From positions 1 to 17,406 of the forward strand of contig USDE01000010.1 of the NCBI GenBank assembly GCA_900553345.1: 17,406 nucleotides of DNA, given 5' to 3'. The notes under the pieces were generated by a model, which saw only the letters and a program-made list of their open reading frames with translations, was not told the DNA's origin and searched no databases. Source of the stretch: an uncultured Collinsella sp. Lineage in GTDB: Bacteria > Actinomycetota > Coriobacteriia > Coriobacteriales > Coriobacteriaceae. The translations under genes and the position numbers were made by a program. Shown piece after piece: positions 6,645 to 16,030 of the stretch. The stretch's first letter is position 1; each line of letters starts with the position of its first letter.

Positions 6645-6662
6645 CCGAAGTCCACGGAGTCG
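6645..6662 (+). repeat. Direct repeat copy B: displaced murB 3' end
   Basis: CCGAAGTCCACGGAGTCG matches 17 of 18 positions of the murB 3' end at 5956-5973. In the murB-equivalent frame it reads TEVHGVDNFI then TAA, parallel to PEVHRVGEFL then TAG in murB, so the likeness extends to the stop codon. It is followed directly by the GGCCCC hairpin terminator, which could have been the ancestral murB terminator. Confidence 0.65.
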
Positions 6663-6674
6663 ATAATTTTATTT

Positions 6675-6705
6675 AAAAAGAAGGCCCCGAAAGGGGCCTT
6701 CGCCA
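6675..6705 (-). terminator. Strong GNRA-loop intrinsic terminator
   Basis: GAAGGCCCC (6680-6688) and GGGGCCTTC (6693-6701) form a perfect 9-bp stem with the loop GAAA on the plus strand. On the minus strand the stem is followed by TTTTTAAAT, so it works best for minus-strand transcripts coming from the cell-wall hydrolase gene. The plus-strand side (GCCATCTTTAT) is weaker. Confidence 0.8.
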
Positions 6706-6805
6706 TCTTTATATCAGACAACCAGTCCGGTGTATCGCGCTTTGAACCCGGAAGGTCCGGGGCTGCGGGCGAGGCATAAGGTTGGTCGCGAGTTCCGCAC
6801 GCAGA

Positions 6806-6828
6806 GAAGGCCACTTAATGTGGCCTTC
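6806..6828. terminator. Hairpin downstream of the cell-wall hydrolase gene
   Basis: GAAGGCCAC (6806-6814) and GTGGCCTTC (6820-6828) form a perfect 9-bp stem around TTAAT. No T-run follows on the minus strand (TCTGCG) and only CGTCTT on the plus strand. It probably acts as a transcript-end or stabilising hairpin ahead of the stronger terminator at 6680-6701, with which it shares the GAAGGCC core. Confidence 0.55.
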
Positions 6829-6895
6829 GTCTTGCGCAGGACTGCCCGAGCAGGCAATCAAATATATTGTGGGCGGGCACGCGGCCCGGTCGGCT

Positions 6896-8095
6896 TTACG
6901 ACAGCGCAATACCGCCGAGCCAGCCCCAACGCACGCCAGAGCCAGTGCCGTAGAACCCAATGAACGAGTCAAGCGATCTCGACGTAATGGCGCCCTCGTT
7001 GCTCATAACGATGCCGCCGCCAACATAGATGCCCACGTGTCCGTACAGCAGACCCGGCGTACCGGTGCCACTGTGCGACGAGTCGGCCACGATCATGCCC
7101 ACCTGCAGCGCCGAACGATCGGAGCTGTAGCACCAGGCGTTAAACATGTCGCACGCGTTGCCGCCAAAGTAGCCCACGCCGGCGTTGCGGAACACGTTGG
7201 TGACCCAGGCGGCGCACCAGTTCAGGCCAGGCGAAGGCGTGGAGTAGCATGCGTTGACGACGGCCTGCTGCTTGCCCGAGCCGGCATTCTGCTGCGGAGT
7301 TCCGGGCGCATACGATCCTCCACCCGAGCTTGAACCACCCGAGTAGGAATTGTTCTTGTTTGCGGCAGCAGCGGCAGCCTTCTTGGCAGCCTCCTCGGCC
7401 TGAGCGGCAGCAAGAATCTCGGAATCGCGCTGGGCCATGAGCTCCTTGACATCGTCGGAGAGGCCGTTCAGAACCGTCTGGACCTCCTGCTGCTTGGCCT
7501 GCATGTCCTGCATCTGAGCAGTCTGCTGGTCCTTGAGCTTCTCCAAGTCTGCTTTTTGCGACTCGAGCTCGGACTTCTGCGTATCGAGCTCTTTCTGGAT
7601 GGTCTGGATGTCCTCGATGGCGTCACGGTCGCTCTTGTTGATCTTCTCGACGTAATGCGCGTTGGCGACGAGCTCCTCAAACGAGCCAGAAGCGAGCAGC
7701 AACGACAGGATATTGGTACCGCCCGACTTGTAGCTTGCCGCCACGCGATCGGAAAGGTCGCCGCGCTTCTTTTTGAGCTCGGCCTTCTTTTCGTCAATCT
7801 GCGCCTGCGTGCTGTCAATCTGGCCCTGTACGCCCTCGATATCGTTGAGGGTCTGGGCGTTCTTGTTGGCCAGCGCCGCGTATTCATTTGCGATGCTGTC
7901 GAGCTGGGCCTGGACCTCGTCAAGTTGAGCCTGGGCCGCATTGAGCTTGTCGGTGGTTTCCTTGGTGGCCTCCGCAGCATGGGCGCGAGCGGGCAGACCA
8001 AAAAGAACGGCTGCAGAAGCTGCGCCGAACAGGGCCTTGAGGACAGTGCGACGCGAAAGCTCCTGGGAAAGGATGGAATCGCTGTTTGGTGACAT
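6896..8095 (-). CDS. Secreted coiled-coil cell-wall hydrolase with C-terminal NlpC/P60- or CHAP-like domain
   Basis: A 399-residue exported protein. The N-terminus carries a twin-arginine-type signal (SRRTVLK at 14-20, a hydrophobic core, cleavage near AHA/AEA at 40-41). Residues 42-245 are a long coiled coil, rich in Q, K, E and A, of the kind found in PcsB/CwlO-type hydrolases, where it controls activity. A Gly/Ser linker (about 250-272) leads to the catalytic domain: NWCAAWVTNVF puts the nucleophile at C294, and YGHVGIYVGGG puts the His at H353, a pattern of papain-like NlpC/P60 or CHAP peptidases. It probably cleaves peptidoglycan peptide bridges during cell separation. The start ATG (8095-8093) has GGAG 5 nt upstream. 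It is divergent from galE and monocistronic, with hairpins downstream. The substrate bond and the exact family remain open. Confidence 0.85.
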   Translation of the reverse strand: MSPNSDSILSQELSRRTVLKALFGAASAAVLFGLPARAHAAEATKETTDKLNAAQAQLDEVQAQLDSIANEYAALANKNAQTLNDIEGVQGQIDSTQAQIDEKKAELKKKRGDLSDRVAASYKSGGTNILSLLLASGSFEELVANAHYVEKINKSDRDAIEDIQTIQKELDTQKSELESQKADLEKLKDQQTAQMQDMQAKQQEVQTVLNGLSDDVKELMAQRDSEILAAAQAEEAAKKAAAAAANKNNSYSGGSSSGGGSYAPGTPQQNAGSGKQQAVVNACYSTPSPGLNWCAAWVTNVFRNAGVGYFGGNACDMFNAWCYSSDRSALQVGMIVADSSHSGTGTPGLLYGHVGIYVGGGIVMSNEGAITSRSLDSFIGFYGTGSGVRWGWLGGIALS

Positions 8096-8139
8096 ATCTA
8101 CTCCGTTACATGTTTATTTATATGTCGCTCAACTCATAC

Positions 8140-8167
8140 ATATTAGCGTACATCCGGCGCATCCCAA
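8140..8167 (-). promoter_or_regulatory. Candidate promoter of the cell-wall hydrolase gene
   Basis: On the minus strand TTGGGA (8167-8162) and TAATAT (8145-8140) are separated by 16 bp and lie about 45 nt upstream of the start codon. The boxes fit the housekeeping sigma consensus moderately well. The 5' leader that follows is AT-rich. Confidence 0.45.
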
Positions 8168-8296
8168 CGATTTCCACGAACGGCAGCAAACCGTATGGTC
8201 GGCGGCTCGTATGCAAACGTCAAGGTCGAGGGTATGCCCACGCCAAACATTTCCATGGGTACGTTAGCATGTTCATCTGCTTTTCCTGCCCTGCAC

Positions 8297-8325
8297 GTTT
8301 TGGGTGCCCCTGCCTGCGCTATACT
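8297..8325 (+). promoter_or_regulatory. Candidate promoter of galE
   Basis: TATACT (8320-8325) is a strong -10 box 37 nt upstream of the galE start. A poor -35, GTTTTG (8297-8302), lies 17 bp before it. The context GCTATACT is the same as at the LacI-family gene's -10 box. Confidence 0.45.
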
Positions 8326-8362
8326 CCCCTGAAGAAGTGTTCCTGATTCGATAGGAGACTAC

Positions 8363-9424
8363 ATGTCCAAAGCACTCGACCCCAAAGACACCTGCGTCCT
8401 CGTAACCGGTGGCGCCGGCTTTATCGGCTCGCACACCGTCGTTCAGCTGCTCGAGGGCGGCTACCAGGTCGTCATCGTCGATGACCTTTCCAACTCCAGC
8501 GCCGTCGCCGTCGACCGCGTCAAGACCATCGTGGGCGAAGAGGCTGCCAAGAACCTCACCTTCTACGAGGCCAACGTGCTCGACCGCGAGGCCATGAACA
8601 AGATCTTCGACACCCATCAGATCGACCGCGTCATCCACTTCGCCGGCTTTAAGGCCGTCGGCGAGTCGGTGAGCAAGCCCGTCGAGTACTACCACAACAA
8701 CATCGAAAACACCCTGGTGCTCATCGACGTCATGCGCAACCATGGCTGCAAGTCCATCATCTTCTCGAGCTCCTCGACCGTCTACGGCGATCCGGACAAC
8801 CCGCCTGTCACCGAGGAAGACCCCAAGAAGCCCGCGACCAACCCCTATGGCTGGACCAAGTGGATGATCGAGCAGATCCTTATGGACGTTCACACCGCCG
8901 ACCCCGAGTGGGACGTCGTACTGCTCCGCTACTTCAATCCCATCGGCGCCCATCCGTCGGGCCTGATCGGCGAGGACCCCAAGGGTATCCCCAACAACCT
9001 GGTGCCCTATGTCGCGCAGGTTGCCGTGGGCAAGCTCGAGGCCGTTCAGGTCTTTGGCAATGACTACCCCACTCCCGACGGCACGGGCGTGCGCGACTAT
9101 ATCCACGTTTGCGACCTGGCCTCGGGCCACGTTGCCGCCCTCAACTGGATGAACGGCAAGACCGGCGTTGAGATCTTCAACCTGGGCACTGGCACCGGCA
9201 CCTCGGTGCTCGAGGTCGTCGCCGCCTTCTCCAAGGCCTGCGGCAAGGAGCTGCCCTACGTGATCCGCGAGCGCCGCGCCGGCGACATCGCTGCCAACTG
9301 GTGCGATGCCTCCAAGGCCGAGCGCATGATGGGCTGGAAGGCCCAGTACGACATCGCGGACATGTGCCGCGATAGCTGGAACTGGCAGAGCCACAACCCC
9401 AACGGCTTCGCCGACGCCGAGTAG
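8363..9424 (+). CDS. galE: UDP-glucose 4-epimerase (GalE)
   Basis: A 353-residue cytoplasmic short-chain dehydrogenase/reductase that interconverts UDP-glucose and UDP-galactose with bound NAD, the last step of the Leloir pathway and a source of UDP-galactose for glycans. The Rossmann motif TGGAGFIGSH is at 15-24, followed by VDDLSNSS. The catalytic set is visible: the Ser/Thr run SSSSTVYG (135-142) and Y162 with K166 in NPYGWTK. RYFNPIGAHPSG and DGTGVRDYIHVCDLA are typical GalE substrate-side motifs. Start ATG with AGGAG (8353-8357). The gene stands alone between the divergent hydrolase gene and a strong terminator, so it is probably expressed by itself. UDP-GlcNAc may also be accepted, which motifs alone cannot settle. 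Confidence 0.95.
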   Translation: MSKALDPKDTCVLVTGGAGFIGSHTVVQLLEGGYQVVIVDDLSNSSAVAVDRVKTIVGEEAAKNLTFYEANVLDREAMNKIFDTHQIDRVIHFAGFKAVGESVSKPVEYYHNNIENTLVLIDVMRNHGCKSIIFSSSSTVYGDPDNPPVTEEDPKKPATNPYGWTKWMIEQILMDVHTADPEWDVVLLRYFNPIGAHPSGLIGEDPKGIPNNLVPYVAQVAVGKLEAVQVFGNDYPTPDGTGVRDYIHVCDLASGHVAALNWMNGKTGVEIFNLGTGTGTSVLEVVAAFSKACGKELPYVIRERRAGDIAANWCDASKAERMMGWKAQYDIADMCRDSWNWQSHNPNGFADAE

Positions 9425-9446
9425 CAAAAACCTACATACCGCTCTT

Positions 9447-9480
9447 GCCCCGATCTCACAATGTGAGGTCGGGGCTTTTT
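9447..9480 (+). terminator. Intrinsic terminator of galE
   Basis: GCCCCGATCTCAC (9447-9459) and GTGAGGTCGGGGC (9463-9475) form a 13-bp stem with one G-U pair and an AAT loop, followed by five T residues. Confidence 0.9.
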
Positions 9481-9529
9481 CATGGCATGTAACCATTCGC
9501 CGAAAATCGACCAACTTTTTTATCTTGCC

Positions 9530-9559
9530 TGTACATGTTTAAACAACATGTTTTACAAT
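9530..9559 (+). promoter_or_regulatory. Palindrome and candidate promoter upstream of malQ
   Basis: ACATGTT (9533-9539) and AACATGT (9545-9551) form a perfect inverted repeat around TAAAC. It sits directly before TACAAT (9554-9559), a plausible -10 box, and covers the weak -35 TGTACA (9530-9535). This is where a repressor or activator of malQ-glgP would bind; which protein does so is unknown. The leader to the start codon is about 80 nt. Confidence 0.4.
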
Positions 9560-9644
9560 AGGCATATCGAATCAGAACATCGGAGGCGGACTGCACACCC
9601 ATCGGCAGGCCGACCCCACAACAAGAAGGTTGGTGAGCGCATTC

Positions 9645-11150
9645 ATGGAGCGTGCAAGCGGCGTCCTCATGCCCGTCTCATCTCTGCCCGGACCATACGG
9701 AATCGGCGGCTTTGGCTGGAATGCCTACGACTTCGTCGATTTTCTCGCCTCGTGCAAACAACATTACTGGCAGATTCTGCCCCTTACGACGACCAGCTAT
9801 GGCGATTCGCCCTATCAGTCGTTCTCGGCCCGCGCGGGCAACCCTAACTTCATTGACTTTGCCGAGCTTATCGAGGCCGGCTATCTGGAGCAGCACGATA
9901 TCGACGGCGTGTACCTGGGCTCCGACCCCAGCAACGTCGACTACGGCGCCATCTTTGCTGGCCGCCGCCAAATCCTCGACCGTGCCGCCGAGCGCTTCGC
10001 CGCGGATAAACCGGCCGATTTCGACGACTTTATCCAGGCAAACGAGGGCTGGCTCATTCCCTACTGCGAGTTTATGACCGTGAAAGAGGAGTGCGGGCTC
10101 AAGGCCTTTTGGGAGTGGCCCGAGGAGCTCCGCCGCCGCGGCGAGGCATCCAGCAAGGTCTGCGCCGCCCATCCCGAGCGCATGCTCTACCACCAGATGA
10201 CGCAGTACTTCTTCGATCGCCAGTGGGGCCGCCTCAAGGCCTATGCCAACGAGCACGACATCCTGATCATCGGCGACCTGCCCATCTACGTCTCGCGCGA
10301 CTCCGTCGAGATGTGGGCCACGCCCGAGCTCTTTAAGATCGACGCCGCCGGCAATCCCGTGAGCGTCGCCGGCACGCCGCCCGACCAGTTCTCGGCCACC
10401 GGCCAGTACTGGGGCAACCCCATCTATGACTGGGATGCTATGGAAGCAGACGGCTTCTCCTGGTGGGAAGGCCGCATCCGAGCCGCCCTCGACATGTACG
10501 ACATCATCCGTCTGGACCACTTCCGCGGTTTCGAGGCATTTTGGGAGGTGCCGTTCTCCTCTCCCGATTCGTCATATGGTACATGGACGCAGGGTCCCGG
10601 CCTCAAGTTCTTCAAGACACTCGAGGAAAAGCTCGGCACGCTGCCCATCATCGCCGAGGACCTGGGCTTCCTCACCCCCGGCGTCATCGACATGCGCGAC
10701 AACTCGGGCTTCCCCGGCATGAAGATCCTGCAGTTTGCCTTTGAGGGCACCAACTCGTACTACCTGCCGCATAACTACATCGCCAACACCGTCGCCTATG
10801 TGGGCACCCACGACAACGAAACGGCGCGCGGTTGGTTTGAGGGAACGGCCACCCCGCGTCAGCGCGAGCAGGCAGCCCTGTACACCCATCAGCAGACCGG
10901 CGAACCCATGGCAGATGCACTCAATCGCACCATCGCCGCCAGCGTGAGCGATACCTGCATCTACACCATGCAGGACCTGCTCAATCTGGGCAACGAGGCG
11001 CGCATTAACACCCCCGCCACCCTGGGCGGAAACTGGACCTGGCGCATGCTCGATGGCGCCATCACCCGCGAGCTCGAGCACAAGCTCACCGGCTGGACCG
11101 AGACCTACTTCCGCATCCCATCGGAAGCCGAAATCGAGCTTCCTCAATAG
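9645..11150 (+). CDS. malQ: 4-alpha-glucanotransferase (amylomaltase, GH77)
   Basis: A 501-residue cytoplasmic enzyme that transfers alpha-1,4-glucan segments between maltodextrins, releasing glucose and making longer chains for phosphorylase. GH77 motifs are clear: SSLPGPYGIGGFG (12-24), SYGDSPYQSFSARAGNP (51-67), GDLPIYVSRDS (210-220), the nucleophile D291 in IIRLDHFRGFEAFW, the acid/base E338 in IIAEDLG, and the transition-state stabiliser D390 in GTHDNETARGWF. The length matches bacterial amylomaltases of about 500 residues. Start: ATG 9645 with GGTGAG upstream, where homologues also begin (ERASGVLMP); in-frame TTG 9630 and GTG 9633 are possible but less likely. It precedes glgP by 129 bp in the same direction, forming a maltodextrin-use pair. 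Confidence 0.93.
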   Translation: MERASGVLMPVSSLPGPYGIGGFGWNAYDFVDFLASCKQHYWQILPLTTTSYGDSPYQSFSARAGNPNFIDFAELIEAGYLEQHDIDGVYLGSDPSNVDYGAIFAGRRQILDRAAERFAADKPADFDDFIQANEGWLIPYCEFMTVKEECGLKAFWEWPEELRRRGEASSKVCAAHPERMLYHQMTQYFFDRQWGRLKAYANEHDILIIGDLPIYVSRDSVEMWATPELFKIDAAGNPVSVAGTPPDQFSATGQYWGNPIYDWDAMEADGFSWWEGRIRAALDMYDIIRLDHFRGFEAFWEVPFSSPDSSYGTWTQGPGLKFFKTLEEKLGTLPIIAEDLGFLTPGVIDMRDNSGFPGMKILQFAFEGTNSYYLPHNYIANTVAYVGTHDNETARGWFEGTATPRQREQAALYTHQQTGEPMADALNRTIAASVSDTCIYTMQDLLNLGNEARINTPATLGGNWTWRMLDGAITRELEHKLTGWTETYFRIPSEAEIELPQ

Positions 11151-11198
11151 GAGCCACCGCGCCCGACCCCACCCCACCGTGCGGACGCGACCGCTTTT

Positions 11199-11240
11199 CC
11201 CGCGCGAGGCCACTCCAATCCCCTCGCGCGGGCTTGTTTT
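11199..11240 (+). terminator. Hairpin between malQ and glgP (partial terminator or attenuator)
   Basis: CCCGCGCGAGG (11199-11209) pairs perfectly with CCTCGCGCGGG (11222-11232) around a 12-nt loop, then CTTGTTTTGAA follows. The T-run is interrupted, so it may terminate only part of the transcripts from malQ and leave glgP to read-through or to its own promoter. Confidence 0.65.
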
Positions 11241-11279
11241 GAATTTCTGACATGTCGTCAACTCGCCACAGGAGGAAAC

Positions 11280-13547
<2,268 letters not shown>

Positions 13548-13574
13548 TTTCGTTTCCTTTACCCATCCTCTTGA

Positions 13575-13607
13575 AAGCGGAGTCGCGGCAACGCGGCTCC
13601 GCTTTTT
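13575..13607 (+). terminator. Intrinsic terminator of glgP
   Basis: AAGCGGAGTCGCG (13575-13587) and CGCGGCTCCGCTT (13592-13604) form a 13-bp stem with one U-G pair and a GCAA tetraloop, followed by a T-run (GCTTTTTG). Confidence 0.9.
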
Positions 13608-13647
13608 GTGCCGATACGCCGGCCCGTGATTTGTCTCGACCAAACAA

Positions 13648-13782
13648 TCTCGTTCTGTAACAGGTAGCTGCCGAAATCAGCCTCCCGTGTTACAGATCGA
13701 GATGAAAGGATAGGCAGCTCGATGCTGTCTCAATCTGTAACATCTAGACCCAATTTGGCCCTCCTCCTGTTACAGATTGAGA
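13648..13782. repeat. Four-unit alternating inverted repeat array with exact 40-bp period
   Basis: Four 15-bp units start at 13648, 13688, 13728 and 13768. Units 1 and 3 read TCTCGTTCTGTAACA and TCTCAATCTGTAACA; units 2 and 4 read TGTTACAGATCGAGA and TGTTACAGATTGAGA, the reverse complement apart from one or two bases. Spacers are all 25 bp and unlike one another in sequence. Units 3 and 4 pair perfectly, extending to 17 bp (13726-13742 with 13768-13784), and 1 and 2 pair with one mismatch. The array lies between converging genes, after the glgP terminator and before the importer terminator, so it is not an obvious promoter operator. It resembles REP/BIME-type mosaic elements in geometry. Confidence 0.9.
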
Positions 13783-13808
13783 CAAACTGACAGACGAACG
13801 GTCCCAAC

Positions 13809-13852
13809 ACAAAGAAAGGCTCCCCTCTCGCCCAGTGGACGGGAGGGGAGTC
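13809..13852 (-). terminator. Terminator of the sugar importer operon
   Basis: GGCTCCCCTCTCG (13818-13830) and CGGGAGGGGAGTC (13840-13852) pair around a 9-nt loop with two G-U positions in plus-strand RNA, which become A/C mismatches in minus-strand RNA. Minus-strand transcripts run into TTTCTTTGTG after the stem. It lies 70 bp past the ATPase stop codon. Confidence 0.7.
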
Positions 13853-13922
13853 TTATATGTGACCGCGGCAAAAGGATGGCAATACCGCAGTCGCCCAAAG
13901 GGAGGGCCTGGATGCACCGGGC

Positions 13923-15122
13923 CTAGATAAGGTTCTTGCCAGACACCTTATCGAAGAGATGGGTCGCGTTCTTCTCGAACTTGAACCAGATGGAGTCGCC
14001 CGCCTTGAGCGCACCCTTGGCCTCAAGGTCGACAACGGGAATGATCAGGACGAACTGGCCATCGGGAGCGGTCACGTGGACATGCTCGGTCGAACCCATG
14101 AGCTCGGTCACCTCGACGGTACCCTGGAGCGCACCCTCCTCGCCCTTGTCGGCAAGCAGAATCTGCTCGGGGCGCACGCCGGCCGTAATCTCCTTCACGT
14201 CGCCGCCGTCCCAGTTGAGAGCAAGCTGAGAGCAGGTCTCGGGGGCGAGCGCCACGTTCATATCCTCGGTCTTGACGGTGAAGCCGTTGCCCGAGCGCGC
14301 CAGCTGGGCATCGAAGAAGTTCATCTGCGGCACGCCGATAAAGCCGGCAACGAAGATGTTCGCGGGATGGTTGAAGACCTCCTGCGGGGTGGCGATCTGC
14401 TGGACGACGCCGTCCTTCATGACCACAATGCGATCGCCGAGGGTCATGGCCTCGGTCTGGTCGTGGGTGACGTAGATGAACGTGCCCTTGATCTCGTGGC
14501 GCAGCTTGATGAGCTCGGCACGCATCTGGTTACGCAGCTTGGCGTCCAGGTTGGACAGCGGCTCGTCCATCAGGAAGACCTTAGGATCACGCACGATGGC
14601 GCGGCCGATAGCGACACGCTGACGCTGGCCGCCCGAAAGCGCCTTGGGCTTACGGTCGAGGTACTCGGTGATACCCAAGATCTCGGCAGCGGAGCGAACC
14701 TTACGGTCGATCTCGTCCTTGGGGACCTTCTTGAGCTCAAGCGTAAACGCCATGTTCTCGTACACCGTCATGTTGGGGTACAGAGCGTAGCTCTGGAACA
14801 CCATGGCGATGTCGCGGTCCTTGGGCGCCACGTCGTTGACGCGCTTGCCGTCGATGAGCACGTCGCCCGAGGTAATGTCCTCCAGGCCGGCAACCATGCG
14901 CATCGTCGTGGACTTACCGCAGCCAGACGGGCCAACGAGGACGACGAACTCCTGGTCGTGAACGGTGAGGTTGAAGTCCTCTACAGCGAGCACGCCATCC
15001 TCGGTAACCTTAAGGTTATGCTTCTTCTCCTCGGTCTTCTTCTTTTTGCCAAAGAAGCCCTTCTTTTTGGACTCGGTGTTGGGATACACCTTCTGAACAT
15101 GTTTGAGAACGATCTCGGCCAT
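13923..15122 (-). CDS. CUT1 sugar ABC transporter ATPase (MsmK/UgpC/MalK-like)
   Basis: A 399-residue cytoplasmic ATPase that powers oligosaccharide import. Walker A GPSGCGKST (64-72, K70), Q-loop AMVFQSYALYP, signature LSGGQRQRVAIGRA (162-175), Walker B KVFLMDEP (181-188, E187), D-loop SNLDAKLR and switch H220 in YVTHDQTEAMT are all intact. The C-terminal third (from about 250) is the OB-type regulatory domain of MalK/UgpC proteins, including GVRPEQI. A lysine-rich stretch at about residues 18-38 precedes the ATPase core, as in many Firmicutes homologues. The start ATG has AAAGGT upstream. It follows the permease gene by 68 bp, so it belongs to the same operon, although such ATPases often serve several importers. 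Confidence 0.93.
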   Translation of the reverse strand: MAEIVLKHVQKVYPNTESKKKGFFGKKKKTEEKKHNLKVTEDGVLAVEDFNLTVHDQEFVVLVGPSGCGKSTTMRMVAGLEDITSGDVLIDGKRVNDVAPKDRDIAMVFQSYALYPNMTVYENMAFTLELKKVPKDEIDRKVRSAAEILGITEYLDRKPKALSGGQRQRVAIGRAIVRDPKVFLMDEPLSNLDAKLRNQMRAELIKLRHEIKGTFIYVTHDQTEAMTLGDRIVVMKDGVVQQIATPQEVFNHPANIFVAGFIGVPQMNFFDAQLARSGNGFTVKTEDMNVALAPETCSQLALNWDGGDVKEITAGVRPEQILLADKGEEGALQGTVEVTELMGSTEHVHVTAPDGQFVLIIPVVDLEAKGALKAGDSIWFKFEKNATHLFDKVSGKNLI

Positions 15123-15139
15123 GTCTTTACCTTTCGATG

Positions 15140-15166
15140 TGCGGCGCCGCGCTGAGGGGCGCCGCA
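15140..15166. repeat. Intercistronic hairpin between permease and ATPase genes
   Basis: TGCGGCGCC (15140-15148) and GGCGCCGCA (15158-15166) form a perfect GC-rich 9-bp stem with a 9-nt loop. No T-run follows on the minus strand. It may tune message stability or partial termination between the two genes. Confidence 0.55.
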
Positions 15167-15190
15167 GAAACTTGCAAAACAGTTACGGCA

Positions 15191-16030
15191 TCAGCCCTTG
15201 ACGGCACCTGCCACCACGCCGTCGATGATGTACTTCTGGCAGAGGATGTACATGATGACGATGGGGATAACGACCATCATGATGCAGGCCATCATGGGGC
15301 CGAGCTCGACGTGGCCATAGCCGCCGCGGAAGTACTGGATCAAGATAGGAATGGTCTTGTACTTGGTGGAGTCGAGGGTGAGGTAGGGCAGCAGATAGTC
15401 GTTCCAGACCCACATGGTCTCGAGAATGCCGACCGAAAGATAGGTGGGCTTCATGATGGGAAGGACGATCTTAAAGAACACCTGGACCGGGTTGCAGCCG
15501 TCGATCATGGCCGCCTCCTCGATCTCGAGCGGGATGTTCTTTACAAAGCCGGCGAACATAAAGACCGCCAGGCCCGCGCCAAAGCCCAGATAGATAAAGC
15601 AGATGTTGAACGGCGTGTTAAAGCCAATGCGGTCCGCCAAATTGGACAGCGTGAACATGAGCATCTGGAACGGTACGACCATCGAGAACACGAACAGGTA
15701 ATAGAAGAAGTTCGAGATCTTGCTGTTGACGCGAACCACGTACCAAGCGCACATGGAGCAGCACACCAAGATCAGCACGACCGACGTGACCGTGATGATG
15801 AGCGAGTACATAAATGCCGAGGCAAAGCCCTGCTCGTTAAGGGCGTGCACGTAGTTTGCAAGGCCGTTGAACGTCTCGGGCGTGAGCAGATCGAATGCCG
15901 TGGTGGTGCTGATTGCGGTCGCTTTCTTAAAGGAATTGAGCGCAATCATAAACACGGGGTAGATCCACGCGAGCGACAGGATCGTAAAGAAAATCGAGAG
16001 CGCGCGGTTGATAACCTTATCGCGTTTCAT
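15191..16030 (-). CDS. CUT1 sugar ABC transporter permease (MalG-like)
   Basis: A 279-residue inner-membrane permease with six probable membrane segments, the first at about residues 10-31. The ATPase-docking EAA loop is clear: EIEEAAMIDGCNPVQVFFKI at about 169-188, then VLP. The N-terminal MKRDKVINRALSIFFTILSL and the late WVWNDYLLPYLTL are typical of MalG/MsmG proteins. It forms a heterodimeric channel with the upstream permease. Its ATG overlaps the stop codon of that gene by one base (TAATG), which is tight translational coupling. The sugar carried cannot be told from the permease; maltodextrin is plausible given malQ and glgP nearby, but CUT1 permeases for many oligosaccharides look alike. 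Confidence 0.92.
   Translation of the reverse strand: MKRDKVINRALSIFFTILSLAWIYPVFMIALNSFKKATAISTTTAFDLLTPETFNGLANYVHALNEQGFASAFMYSLIITVTSVVLILVCCSMCAWYVVRVNSKISNFFYYLFVFSMVVPFQMLMFTLSNLADRIGFNTPFNICFIYLGFGAGLAVFMFAGFVKNIPLEIEEAAMIDGCNPVQVFFKIVLPIMKPTYLSVGILETMWVWNDYLLPYLTLDSTKYKTIPILIQYFRGGYGHVELGPMMACIMMVVIPIVIMYILCQKYIIDGVVAGAVKG

Larger units (their letters stand above)
6518..6895. other. Gene-free region with a repeat copy and hairpins
   Basis: No credible gene lies in these 378 bp. The left third (6520-6680) is AT-rich, has no clear promoter, and ends with the second copy of the murB tail. A strong terminator at 6680-6701 and another hairpin at 6806-6828 follow. The segment between the hairpins is GC-rich and low in obvious structure. 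Short frames here do not look like proteins, and a GTTCAAA-like stretch on the minus strand does not fold as a tRNA. Confidence 0.6.

Noticed and set aside
6525..6779. 84-codon plus-strand frame
   Set aside because: It reads through a terminator hairpin and the murB tail copy in the wrong frame; no ribosome site.
6720..6800. tRNA-like stretch with GTTCAAA on the minus strand
   Set aside because: No acceptor stem, anticodon arm or D-arm could be paired around it.
8273..9514. 413-codon open frame antisense to galE
   Set aside because: Shadow of galE: no ribosome site and no recognisable domain, and it crosses the galE promoter and terminator.
13648..13782. CRISPR array
   Set aside because: Units are only 15 bp, alternate in orientation, number four, and have no cas genes nearby.
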